Shown piece by piece: positions 17,760 through 25,047 of a stretch of DNA of 64,000 nt. Below the pieces are notes generated by a model. That model did no database searches, was not told where the DNA came from, and worked only from the letters and a program-made list of their open reading frames with translations. The first letter of the stretch is position 1. Each line of letters opens with the position of its first letter. Location of the stretch: positions 1 through 64,000 of the forward strand of contig JAGRHC010000029.1 in assembly GCA_020445145.1 (NCBI GenBank), in the 5' to 3' direction. Source of the stretch: Alphaproteobacteria bacterium. GTDB taxonomy: Bacteria; Pseudomonadota; Alphaproteobacteria; Micavibrionales; Micavibrionaceae. A program made the translations under genes and the position numbers.

Positions 17760-18317
17760 TTGTACATTCTAATTCTTCTCTTCTCATTGGCAATAACAAC
17801 CAGCAATCCTGCACAGGCCCGAGAAATCGCATACGATATAAAAGTGGGTGAAGCTCTTGAACGGGATAATTCTTCTGACGATTATGAGGCCGAATGGACG
17901 CTGGTACATATTGGGGATTTTACTTATTTGAGAGGCCGTCAGAACGGATACTATGGAGAAGGCAAGTTTTCCTTTATGTGCGGTGATGAGGGTAATCGTT
18001 TATATGCATTTTATTATGCCGATGAACACGCAGACGATATAATCGAAAATGGGAAGTTTTTCTATTTAATGATCGACGGTGGAAAAACGTATACCCTGCC
18101 TGCCCCTGATCCGTATTTAAATAGGAATAACTGGGTGAACGCTTTACACGTTCTTGATATGGACTTGTTTCCCAAGATGATGGAGGCAGAGGCGTTAACG
18201 TATATGATACAGGATAACGAGGGGGACAATCGCTATCGAGGTTTTACAATCACTATAAAAAATAATTCCGATAAAAAATTAGTCAGGGATTATTTTTCAA
18301 AATGTATGGGCAGATAG
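17760..18317 (+). CDS. Hypothetical secreted protein, 185 aa
   Basis: N-terminal signal peptide YILILLFSLAITTSNPAQA followed by REIAYD, with cleavage probably after AQA at residue 20. The start is a TTG at 17760, one base after the preceding stop, implying translational coupling; no ATG lies before the signal sequence. The mature part is acidic, with two cysteines (FSFMCGDEG near residue 73 and the final SKCMGR), which could form a disulfide in the periplasm. No family recognised. Confidence 0.65.
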   Translation: MYILILLFSLAITTSNPAQAREIAYDIKVGEALERDNSSDDYEAEWTLVHIGDFTYLRGRQNGYYGEGKFSFMCGDEGNRLYAFYYADEHADDIIENGKFFYLMIDGGKTYTLPAPDPYLNRNNWVNALHVLDMDLFPKMMEAEALTYMIQDNEGDNRYRGFTITIKNNSDKKLVRDYFSKCMGR

Positions 18318-18325
18318 AGTATTAA

Positions 18326-18529
18326 AATCTTCATCATCTTCGCAACCTTCGAAATCTTGGGGAAGGTCTGGAAAAAGGGGATCGTGAGGCACAGTCAGCA
18401 CTTGGGTATATGTATAGCAAGGGCATAGGAACAGCTCAGAATCACGAGGAATTTGCGAAATGGTATCATTTGGCTGAGGAGAACGTAAAACGAGGATGCT
18501 CAATAATTGCTTATTCGGCTGGAAGATAG
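18326..18529 (+). pseudogene. Remnant of a Sel1-repeat protein
   Basis: An open stretch after a stop at 18323 with no start codon and clear Sel1 character: GDREAQSALGYMYSKGIG, then AQNHEEFAKWYHLAEEN, ending at TAG 18527-18529. That is one Sel1 unit and part of another. It is probably the 3' end of a gene whose front has been lost, and it matches in type the intact Sel1 gene at 14691. It ends 55 bp before the element's tRNA. Confidence 0.65.
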
Positions 18530-18584
18530 AAAAATAGAGATGACAGGTGCAAAATAATATTGTACGTTGCCCGCGATTTGGTTC

Positions 18585-18871
18585 GCTGCTGTAGCTCAGT
18601 GGTAGAGCGCACCCTTGGTATTTAATTGCCTACTTGCTTTGGAAACTAGCAAGATTTAACTGCTCAAATTCGGGGAATCCTGTGAAATGGTAATCCCGAG
18701 CCAAGCCCTGATGAGGGGAAGGTGTAGAGACTAGACGGGCGGCATCTAAGGCCATATGGCTATGATGAAGGGATAGTCCAGACTGCAAACGCTACGATGA
18801 TAGTAGTGGCGGTGAAAGCCGTAGCGGTATGAAGGGTGAGGTCGAGAGTTCAATTCTCTTCAGCAGCACCA
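18585..18871 (+). tRNA. tRNA-Thr(GGT) interrupted by a group I intron
   Basis: 5' exon 18585-18619 (35 nt) and 3' exon 18832-18871 (40 nt) join to a 75-nt tRNA: acceptor GCTGCTG/CAGCAGC, D stem GCTC/GAGC, anticodon stem CACCC/GGGTG, loop TTGGTAA (anticodon GGT), T stem GAGAG/CTCTT, loop TTCAATT, discriminator A and encoded CCA. All stems pair. The intron lies after the third anticodon base. The exons differ from the host gene split at 8491 and 22603 (for example acceptor ends with G-C instead of A-T, anticodon stem CACCC instead of CTCCC), so this is a foreign copy, not a duplicate. A run of Ts follows. It should read ACC and ACU codons and could replace the disrupted host gene. Confidence 0.92.
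18620..18831 (+). ncRNA. Group I self-splicing intron (IC3-like, no ORF)
   Basis: 212 nt between anticodon base 36 and base 37. The 5' exon ends in U, and the intron ends in G, as group I chemistry requires. P1 is GGU (the anticodon, 18617-18619) with internal guide GCC at 18628-18630, giving the U-G pair at the splice site. P2 is CTTGCT/AGCAAG at 18633-18653. Conserved P element AAATTCGGGGAA (18666-18677), Q AATCCCGAGCCAAG (18692-18705), R GTGTAGAGACTAGACGG (18722-18738) and S GATAGTCC (18772-18779) follow in order; P7 pairs AGACTA with TAGTC. P9 hairpin lies at ~18789-18827 (CGCTACG/CGTAGCG). Layout and wording closely match the 205-nt Azoarcus tRNA-Ile intron. Confidence 0.93.
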
Positions 18872-18940
18872 TTTTTTATATGTTCTCTTTTAAAACTTGC
18901 TGCCAATAGATATTTTAGGAAGTAGTTTACATGACCAGGG

Positions 18941-20977
18941 CTATAGAAGTTTGTTCTTTCGTAAACAAATTTCTCCAGTTGTATAATCTATTCGGTAGTT
19001 ATGCTCATCAATCTTGATGCCAACTTTTTTCAATTTTTGTTCAATAGCTTTCTTTTTTATTTTCTCAATTTTTTTTGATATTGATTCTGGTGTCCACCAA
19101 AAAGCATATACACTAAGTGCGACTGAAATTATTCCAATAATAAAGATTAAAAATGGAGGAATAAATTGAGTGAAAAAACCATAGGCCGATATAAAAACTG
19201 AGATTATTAGAATCTCTGTGACTAATATTTTTATAGTTCCTATGGTAACATCAATCTTTCTAACTGTTTCCATAGCTTGTTTTTGAGCTATAGCAATTTT
19301 CTCTTCTCTCAAAGATTCATTGTCATTCGCTATTTTTTCTTTCTCGGCTTCTATGGCTGTGAGTTTCTTTTTATATTTAGCTGTTTCTTCGGCGCTAATT
19401 TCACTGACAGCAAGTTGGATTACATCTTCTGCATTATCGGGGGTAAGAGCAGCTGAATTGCCCCATGTTAAATTTAACATTAATTGAGCGGTTTTTGGTT
19501 CTTTCAGAATGGTTTCTATTTGTTCTGCATTTTTAGGCGAGAGGGTGGCCAGTTTTTCTCCTAGCTTTTCAACTAGTTCAGGTTTAATGATTGCGACTTT
19601 CGCGCAACTAGAAAGTAGTTGTTTACGCGATAATGACACCCTTTCCTCTATATCGCCAAGCGTTAGAAATAAAATACCAGATAATGTTTCTATAGAAATA
19701 ACTGGTGGAGCATGCGTTACTTTTATTAAATCCTCGTCTATGCAAAACTTTCTAGCTTGTGTTGCGAGAGCTTTATTGTTTGTTACAAATAGATATTTGC
19801 TTTTAAGAAAATCTTTTACTTTTATACGCTCTCTCCAACGCATGATGGTTGCTACTGATTCTACATCACGTAATCTTGCAGCTTCTTTTTCTGGAGAGCG
19901 TGGAATATAGTCATATAAACGGTCTTTTTGAAGAGGAGAGAAATAGCGATCCTTATCGTTTCTGGTGCCAAAAGATTCTGGATCAAATATTTTGAGGTTA
20001 AGTTTTTCTTGTATATGCTCTTCTAGGTTATTCCGTATTATTTTGACATAATCAATTTCAACTTCTCTGCTAGCGATTGCTCGTGCTAGTGGCCCGTACC
20101 TATCTGTATTATCTGGGTGTAGTACCCCATCTATGTTGCCTTCTATTTCTTCACATGAATGTTTAAAGATATGTAGTTTAACATCCAAACGCCTTAGCTG
20201 TTCCAGTACTCCCATTGTACTTTGCTGTTGTTGTTTTCCTGAAAGGCCAAGAAGATTCATGACAAAAGGAGCATCTAATATTACATTTAAATCGGAAGCT
20301 TTTTTGCGGTGTGATTCTGGGGCTTTAAAGTCCAAAACAAATTCGCTAATGATTGCTCCTGAATATAACAAGGCAAGGTCATTAAAAATCTGGGGGTTTT
20401 TCTTTTCTAAGAATTGCAAAAATTCAGATGCAATGAAATCAAGCTCATTTTGAGGTGCTTCTTTATATTCACAGGATATATCAAAACGTTTATCATTGCG
20501 AAGAATCCAGTTAATCAGGCCCTCTTCAAGTTGTTCTGTGTCATATAACGCTGTTGCTGTGGTTAGAGAGTGCATTCCCCTAATAAATGAATGGTATGCT
20601 TCAAAGACTTTGGTTAGCCTATCGTTGAATTCTTTGTATTGATTATCAAATGTCGATGGCAAGCTGTAAGCGTATCTATAAACGTCAGGGATTCTAGTAT
20701 CGGATGTTTTTTGAAGGAGGCCTGCTTTGACCATAGAAGGAATAAAATTTTTAACTACGTGTTCATTCACATGTAGCCCATAAGTTTCTTGTATTTCTTT
20801 GCTAAGGCTTTCAGCAGAAAAGAGGCCCCCAAGATTACTTGATACAATAGGGGCAAATAAGGGGGTAAGGGCTTGGAAATGATCGCCCCCTAATCCTAGT
20901 TCATGACTTGATAGCGCGTAGGATATCAAGGGACGTATTTTAATATTGTTAGATGGTGTTGTTTGACTAACTTTCAT
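18941..20977 (-). CDS. PIN-like domain protein with C-terminal membrane anchor (possible defence effector)
   Basis: A 678-residue protein. Residues ~235-420 look like a PIN-type nuclease: NVILDAPFVMNLLGL (first Asp), KHSCEEIEG (Glu), ARLRDVESVATI (Asp/Glu) and KYLFVTNNKALA (fourth site, Asn instead of the usual Asp). The N-terminal ~120 residues resemble a winged-helix region. A coiled coil rich in Glu and Lys (~535-575) leads to two hydrophobic segments (IKILVTEILIISVFISAYGF and PPFLIFIIGIISVALSVYAF), then a basic tail. A membrane-tethered nuclease fits an abortive-infection or RNA-targeting defence role, but no named system is recognised. The ATG at 20977 is chosen over a GTG at 20989; neither has a strong binding site. 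It sits alone between the tRNA and the integrase. Confidence 0.6.
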   Translation of the reverse strand: MKVSQTTPSNNIKIRPLISYALSSHELGLGGDHFQALTPLFAPIVSSNLGGLFSAESLSKEIQETYGLHVNEHVVKNFIPSMVKAGLLQKTSDTRIPDVYRYAYSLPSTFDNQYKEFNDRLTKVFEAYHSFIRGMHSLTTATALYDTEQLEEGLINWILRNDKRFDISCEYKEAPQNELDFIASEFLQFLEKKNPQIFNDLALLYSGAIISEFVLDFKAPESHRKKASDLNVILDAPFVMNLLGLSGKQQQQSTMGVLEQLRRLDVKLHIFKHSCEEIEGNIDGVLHPDNTDRYGPLARAIASREVEIDYVKIIRNNLEEHIQEKLNLKIFDPESFGTRNDKDRYFSPLQKDRLYDYIPRSPEKEAARLRDVESVATIMRWRERIKVKDFLKSKYLFVTNNKALATQARKFCIDEDLIKVTHAPPVISIETLSGILFLTLGDIEERVSLSRKQLLSSCAKVAIIKPELVEKLGEKLATLSPKNAEQIETILKEPKTAQLMLNLTWGNSAALTPDNAEDVIQLAVSEISAEETAKYKKKLTAIEAEKEKIANDNESLREEKIAIAQKQAMETVRKIDVTIGTIKILVTEILIISVFISAYGFFTQFIPPFLIFIIGIISVALSVYAFWWTPESISKKIEKIKKKAIEQKLKKVGIKIDEHNYRIDYTTGEICLRKNKLL

Positions 20978-21167
20978 AAATAAACACACACTTTTCTAGG
21001 AAAATAATTACAATTTTCTTCGTACAATAACCATATGAGATAAGATTATAAGTCTATATCTGTTTTCCTTATGGTTTCCAATGATAATTAGATGCAACTT
21101 TAATTATCAACAGTTTTGTGTAGGTTTTTTTTAAGAGTATTTGGGGCATTGAAATGCGAGTTAATTT

Positions 21168-22379
21168 TTATATTACTATTACGTTGTTTTGACGCTTTTC
21201 TCCTGTATCAACTATAGCCTCCTGTAGCAAAGCATCAATATAATCACCTGATCTCTGCGAGGCTTCATTCACAGCCTTACTCACCAGCACGGAATAATGC
21301 TTGTCGATCATCTGCAAGCTTGTGTGGCCTGTAATCCCGATAAGCGTTTTGGGATCAACGCCAGCACATATGGCGTTCGTGATATTCAGGGTTCTTAAAT
21401 CGTGGAACCGTATATCCTTTACCCTGTCTTTCACGGCATCCTTAATAGCATCCATGCGTCTTTGGAATGTTTTGGAGGCAATAGGGAATATAAGGGCTTC
21501 ATCATTATCCAGACGTTTACTTTGTCTTTCTAGAATAGCCAGCATATGCGTGTTGCAGGGAATTTGCCTTGCGTGATCGCTCTTACTGGTGGCCAGATGG
21601 ATTTTCATTTCTCCATTTGGAAGGCGAAGCAGATCGTCCCATTTCATATTCAGGATTTCACCGCGCCGCATAGCAGAATACAACGCCCAGAGAATGCAGT
21701 CCTTAAACTCGGGATCAATGGCCTCAGCAGTATCCAGTACTATCATTAACTCCTCGGCGGTCCAGTATCTCAGGCGGGCTTGTATGCCTTTGATTTTGTT
21801 TGCTCCGTCACAAGGGTTTTTCTCAATTAGTTCTTCCCGTATGGCGGTGTTCAGAATAGATTTGAGCATGTTCAGATCACGCTTCACGGTGGCGGGTTTC
21901 ACTTCTCCCATGCGCTTGGCTTGCCAGAGATTAACATCCCGTACGTTAATATCGCTTAGGTCTTTTGTGCCGAAGTAGGGGATTAACTGCCTTTCAACAC
22001 AATACATCGAAGTCTGATAGCTTTTCTGCCTTGTCTTGGCAATTTCAAGCCAGCCTGTCGCGTACTCTCTAAAGGTTATGGATTGTGTGTCTTCCAGAGG
22101 TTCATTGCGGTCTGCGCGGCCCTGTAGCTTGTCACGTTCTGCCTCTAATGCGGTCCAATCCCACGAGGTTAAATGTCCTTTAGGAAGTTCTAGGGGCTTT
22201 CCTTTGTGGCGCAGGTGGACTTTGATGAAAACCTTATCGCCCGCTTTGCCCCTGTAGATACCAATATTGTTCACGTACACAGGGCGTTTGGTCATGCTCT
22301 TGGCGGGATAGTCTGCGAGTATCTGTTCATATTCGCTGTACTTACGTGGTCGTCCTTTTGGTTTTTTTGTAGTTGTCAT
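21168..22379 (-). CDS. Tyrosine integrase of the tRNA-Thr element
   Basis: A 403-residue phage-type integrase. The N-terminal ~90 residues are basic (RGKAGDKVFIKVHLRHKGK) and should bind arm-type sites. The SAM-like core-binding domain follows (FREYATGWLEIAKTRQKSYQ, residues ~106-125). In the catalytic domain, the recombinase residues are visible: Arg in YSAMRRGEILNMKW, H-x-x-R in IRFHDLRTL, His in GITGHTSLQM and the nucleophile Tyr in DKHYSVLV. The stop is ~1.4 kb from the right end and the start 224 bp from the att core, reading inward. Family integrases of this type use tRNA genes, which fits the tRNA-Thr junctions. Confidence 0.95.
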   Translation of the reverse strand: MTTTKKPKGRPRKYSEYEQILADYPAKSMTKRPVYVNNIGIYRGKAGDKVFIKVHLRHKGKPLELPKGHLTSWDWTALEAERDKLQGRADRNEPLEDTQSITFREYATGWLEIAKTRQKSYQTSMYCVERQLIPYFGTKDLSDINVRDVNLWQAKRMGEVKPATVKRDLNMLKSILNTAIREELIEKNPCDGANKIKGIQARLRYWTAEELMIVLDTAEAIDPEFKDCILWALYSAMRRGEILNMKWDDLLRLPNGEMKIHLATSKSDHARQIPCNTHMLAILERQSKRLDNDEALIFPIASKTFQRRMDAIKDAVKDRVKDIRFHDLRTLNITNAICAGVDPKTLIGITGHTSLQMIDKHYSVLVSKAVNEASQRSGDYIDALLQEAIVDTGEKRQNNVIVI

Positions 22380-22466
22380 GTTGCTTGTCCAATCTCATAT
22401 GCTTGCCTGTATTTCTGTTCGCGCTTCCTGTAATGTACTGGAAACCAGCGACTTATGCAGCAATAC

Positions 22467-22485
22467 ACCCCACTTAAACCCCACT
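22467..22485 (+). repeat. Putative integrase arm-type sites, right end
   Basis: ACCCCACT-TAA-ACCCCACT, two direct copies 11 bp apart, 118 bp inside attR and just upstream of the integrase start. It matches 8612-8630 except for the 3-bp spacer. Its placement also allows integrase to repress its own promoter. Confidence 0.65.
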
Positions 22486-22602
22486 CTGAACGAATTAAAA
22501 CCGGGGTAAACCGAGGGAACAAAAATAACAGTATGTTTCTCAAAGCTATGGTTTCTGCGGAACACAGGTGATACACAAAAACCGCTATAACATGATGGTA
22601 GG

Positions 22603-22615
22603 CCTTGGTAAGGGA
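22603..22615 (+). repeat. attR core, CCTTGGTAAGGGA
   Basis: Right junction repeat. Just inside it, at 22584-22601, lies GCTATA-N7-GGTAG, the same spacing as in the host tRNA 5' half (8494-8511). This looks like a decayed copy of the tRNA 5' half carried by the element, too degraded to rebuild a functional tRNA with the 3' half. Confidence 0.85.
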
Positions 22616-22649
22616 GAGGTCTCGAGTTCAAGTCTCGATAGCAGCACCA
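22603..22649 (+). pseudogene. 3' half of disrupted tRNA-Thr(GGT)
   Basis: After the core comes GAGGTC, T arm TCGAG-TTCAAGT-CTCGA, acceptor TAGCAGC, discriminator A and encoded CCA, ending at 22649. It completes the 5' half at 8491-8531. The sequence directly upstream pairs at only five of seven acceptor positions and has no proper D stem, so the piece should not yield a mature tRNA. Confidence 0.92.
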
Positions 22650-22757
22650 TCTTTCCCATCTTCTTAAAATTATTTGACTCTATATGACAAGTTGTCCCAT
22701 TATCGGCGACTACCTTGAAATCGGGTAGCGTTGAGCAGAAAAAATGGGTTTATAACG

Positions 22758-24830
22758 ATGTCTGGGACAAGCGAAGCACAAAAACCGGTTCAGTTTCACC
22801 TTACATGGCGCGATGCCTATCAATCCAATCAAGGGACGCGGGTTCCTGCTGATTTGATGGTTGAGAGCGTTCGGCATGCGGCTGATTATGGTGCGGATTC
22901 TTTCCAGATTGGTGGTGGAACATTCTTTGCCCAGTTTTGTGCGAACGGCCGTAATCCCTATAAGGAAATTGAGCTTATCGGCGATCATTTTAAACATGCT
23001 CCCGGGTCTACGACAGCGCTTTATCGCAGTGCGTGCGGGATGAGCACGAATTTGCAATCGTTGGATACGCACAGGGATGTTCTGACTCTTCTGGGTAAGA
23101 ACGGCGTTCAGAAGATTTTGAATTTTCATGGCATGAATGATGCGAAGATGACGGCGTTTGTGCCGTCTTTATTGAGGGAAATCAATCAAAGGCACGGCCT
23201 CCAGATGGAGGCGGTTGGGACTGTGTGCGTGCAGACCAACGATCTTGAAAATCCTGAACGCGGAGAAGCACTGGCGCTTAAAGTGCAGAAGGATTGCGAA
23301 TTTGCTGAGGAGCTTGTCAGGCAAGGACATACAGGCATTTATATCAAGAATGCGAACGGCGTTCTGGATCCGGTTTATACGGGGGCGCTTGTTCAGGCGC
23401 TGCGCAGCAGATTGGGGCCGGAGATTGAGATTGGTCTGCATGTGCATGATACTTATGGTCTGGCTGCTTCTAATTATATTGAGGCGATTAAGGCCGGCGT
23501 GAGTTCTGTTGATGTTTTGCCAGCGGCGCTTAGTGGTGGAACGGCGCAGATTTCACTAGAGAACCTTATTTATTTTATGCGGGAAATGAATGATTCGGCT
23601 GTGGTTTCCAGGATTCCAGAGATCAATCTTCCTGCGATTAAAGAGGATGAATATTCTGCGTATTTTGTTCGCGGACTTTATTCTGATGGTGAAATGCCTT
23701 ACGACCCGCAGGCTCTGGAGCTGGCGAAGAAGGCCGGAGCGGCAGGCGGGGCGATTGGTGTCTTGAAAAAGATGGAGATGATTACGCTTGTTTACAAGGC
23801 TCTGGGGACGGAAGACTGGGGTACGGTGCGTGACGAGCTTTATCGCGTGAAGGCCCAGATTCGGGAGAAGCTTGGTTATCCGACGAATGTGACCCCCTAT
23901 GAGATGATGCTGGATGTGCAGGCGGCGCAATCTTTGATCGGAATGTCCAAGGGGCGGAATGCGCTGGAGATATTGCATCCGATGACCCTTGATTATCTGA
24001 CAGGAAAATGGGGCAGGGTTTCGGATCGTGTTGATCCTGATTTGCAGGCGCGTGCTTTGGTCGCGCGTGGTCTTGATGCTCCGTTGGCGGCGCCGGATGT
24101 TGCCGTCCTTCCTTCTACCAAGGACGCTGCGCGCGCGGAGATGGCGGAGGCTGGATCACGGCGTTTCCGGGAGCATGAACTGTTGACGGCGGCGGTTGCC
24201 GGAGGGTTTGGCAAGAAGTATGTGCTTGGTGTAAGGGATATGACCGTTCGTGCTTCAGAGGTCCCCGAGCTTAAATTTCCGCTGCAAGAAGGGGGGCGGA
24301 TGGCGCCTGTTGTGCCTTTGATGTTTGCGGCTGTGTATAAGGCGCAGGAGGCTTATAAGCTACGCAATGGATTTTTTGTCGGAGTTCAGGGGGCAGATCG
24401 CCGCGCGGAGCAGATCGAGGCAGAAATCGAGGATATTCTTGAGGAGATTCCGGTTGTGTTGAAACAAAACGGGCTCTCAAAGCGGCCTTTGGGGCGTACT
24501 TTATCCGAGATCAATTTTTATATGTCCGGGATGGCGCGCAAGCTTGGTGTTGATGAGGATTTCGATCCGGCGATCAAGGGCGTGGTCCCGATCATGCATG
24601 TTAGCAAATTGATTGGCGATGTCAGTATTTATGATATTCAATTTTTTCTCGAGCAGGAAGCTAGAGATTTTCGAGATGGGTTGGGCGAGGTGTTCGGATG
24701 GACGGCGAACTCTCCGCATCAGCAAGCTATTGCCCGCCATATGCGTCAAATCGCAGCGCGTCATCAACAGCAGGCGGATCACAGCAGCGATGGGATGTCC
24801 TATCCGGCACTGGATGCTGATCAGGTCTAG
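22758..24830 (+). CDS. Carboxyltransferase subunit (pyruvate carboxylase subunit B / oxaloacetate decarboxylase alpha-like)
   Basis: A ~690-residue protein of the HMGL-like/PYC_OADA family. The TIM-barrel begins near residue 20 (HLTWRDAYQSNQGTRV) and includes GIYIKNANGVLDP and GLHVHDTYGLAASNY, where the lysine and His-x-His that bind metal and biotin are found. The conserved PYC_OADA C-terminal domain is recognisable at KLGYPTNVTPYEMM. No AMKM biotinylation motif or biotinyl domain is present, so it must work with a separate biotin carrier, or catalyse a biotin-independent reaction. The C-terminal ~200 residues are atypical. The ATG at 22758 is used. No biotin carboxylase gene adjoins. It lies 108 bp right of the split tRNA. 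Confidence 0.8.
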   Translation: MSGTSEAQKPVQFHLTWRDAYQSNQGTRVPADLMVESVRHAADYGADSFQIGGGTFFAQFCANGRNPYKEIELIGDHFKHAPGSTTALYRSACGMSTNLQSLDTHRDVLTLLGKNGVQKILNFHGMNDAKMTAFVPSLLREINQRHGLQMEAVGTVCVQTNDLENPERGEALALKVQKDCEFAEELVRQGHTGIYIKNANGVLDPVYTGALVQALRSRLGPEIEIGLHVHDTYGLAASNYIEAIKAGVSSVDVLPAALSGGTAQISLENLIYFMREMNDSAVVSRIPEINLPAIKEDEYSAYFVRGLYSDGEMPYDPQALELAKKAGAAGGAIGVLKKMEMITLVYKALGTEDWGTVRDELYRVKAQIREKLGYPTNVTPYEMMLDVQAAQSLIGMSKGRNALEILHPMTLDYLTGKWGRVSDRVDPDLQARALVARGLDAPLAAPDVAVLPSTKDAARAEMAEAGSRRFREHELLTAAVAGGFGKKYVLGVRDMTVRASEVPELKFPLQEGGRMAPVVPLMFAAVYKAQEAYKLRNGFFVGVQGADRRAEQIEAEIEDILEEIPVVLKQNGLSKRPLGRTLSEINFYMSGMARKLGVDEDFDPAIKGVVPIMHVSKLIGDVSIYDIQFFLEQEARDFRDGLGEVFGWTANSPHQQAIARHMRQIAARHQQQADHSSDGMSYPALDADQV

Positions 24831-24877
24831 GTAAGGGTCTGATCTATTCTGTGGCGTTTTTGATTTGTGGTTGCATA

Positions 24878-24908
24878 TAGGCCGATTTTAGATCGGCCTA
24901 TTTCTTTT
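24878..24908 (+). terminator. Rho-independent terminator after the carboxyltransferase gene
   Basis: Perfect 9-bp stem TAGGCCGAT/ATCGGCCTA, 5-nt loop, followed by TTTCTTTT on the plus strand. It belongs to the repeat copied from the decarboxylase 3' end. Confidence 0.8.
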
Positions 24909-24963
24909 ACAACGCTTCGATGCAGTAGCTTTTGAGCGGGGCGAACCCGTTGAACTGACGGCG
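24881..24963 (-). repeat. Duplicated 3' end of the decarboxylase gene (left copy)
   Basis: 83 bp matching 26973-27056 with one substitution and one missing base. It encodes the last ~18 codons of ornithine decarboxylase (FNGFAPLKSYCIEAL, stop) plus its terminator hairpin, out of frame at the missing base and with no gene in front. The two copies flank the chemoreceptor gene and its intergenic regions as direct repeats 2.09 kb apart. Confidence 0.85.
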
Positions 24964-25047
24964 ATATGTACGGTGTTAACGTGTCACAGGCATGCGCGGG
25001 CTCTTTATGAACATGCCGCGTAAAAAAACGAGGCTATATCTGGAATT

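Larger units (their letters stand above)
8519..22615. mobile_element. Integrative element of about 14.1 kb inserted in tRNA-Thr(GGT)
   Basis: Bounded by a 13-bp direct repeat, CCTTGGTAAGGGA, at 8519-8531 and 22603-22615; the rest of the host tRNA gene lies outside both ends. The interior is clearly more AT-rich than the flanks. It carries a tyrosine integrase facing inward beside the right end, an excisionase-like HTH gene, a polymerase-A-like gene, an XRE regulator, RTX and Sel1 cargo, small exported proteins, a PIN-like membrane protein, and a complete tRNA-Thr with a group I intron. There are no conjugation, capsid or tail genes, so it is not a self-transmissible ICE or an intact prophage; it may be mobilised by another element. 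Insertion in the anticodon loop without rebuilding the gene is unusual. Confidence 0.93.

Noticed and set aside
18585-18660. tRNA-Thr truncated like the left junction, that is, a third half gene
   Set aside because: The 3' exon at 18832-18871 pairs perfectly with the 5' exon, and the intervening 212 nt have group I intron core elements, so it is a split but complete gene.
8519-22615. Intact prophage
   Set aside because: No capsid, portal, terminase or tail genes could be recognised within the element.
8519-22615. Integrative conjugative element
   Set aside because: No relaxase, coupling protein or type IV secretion genes could be recognised.
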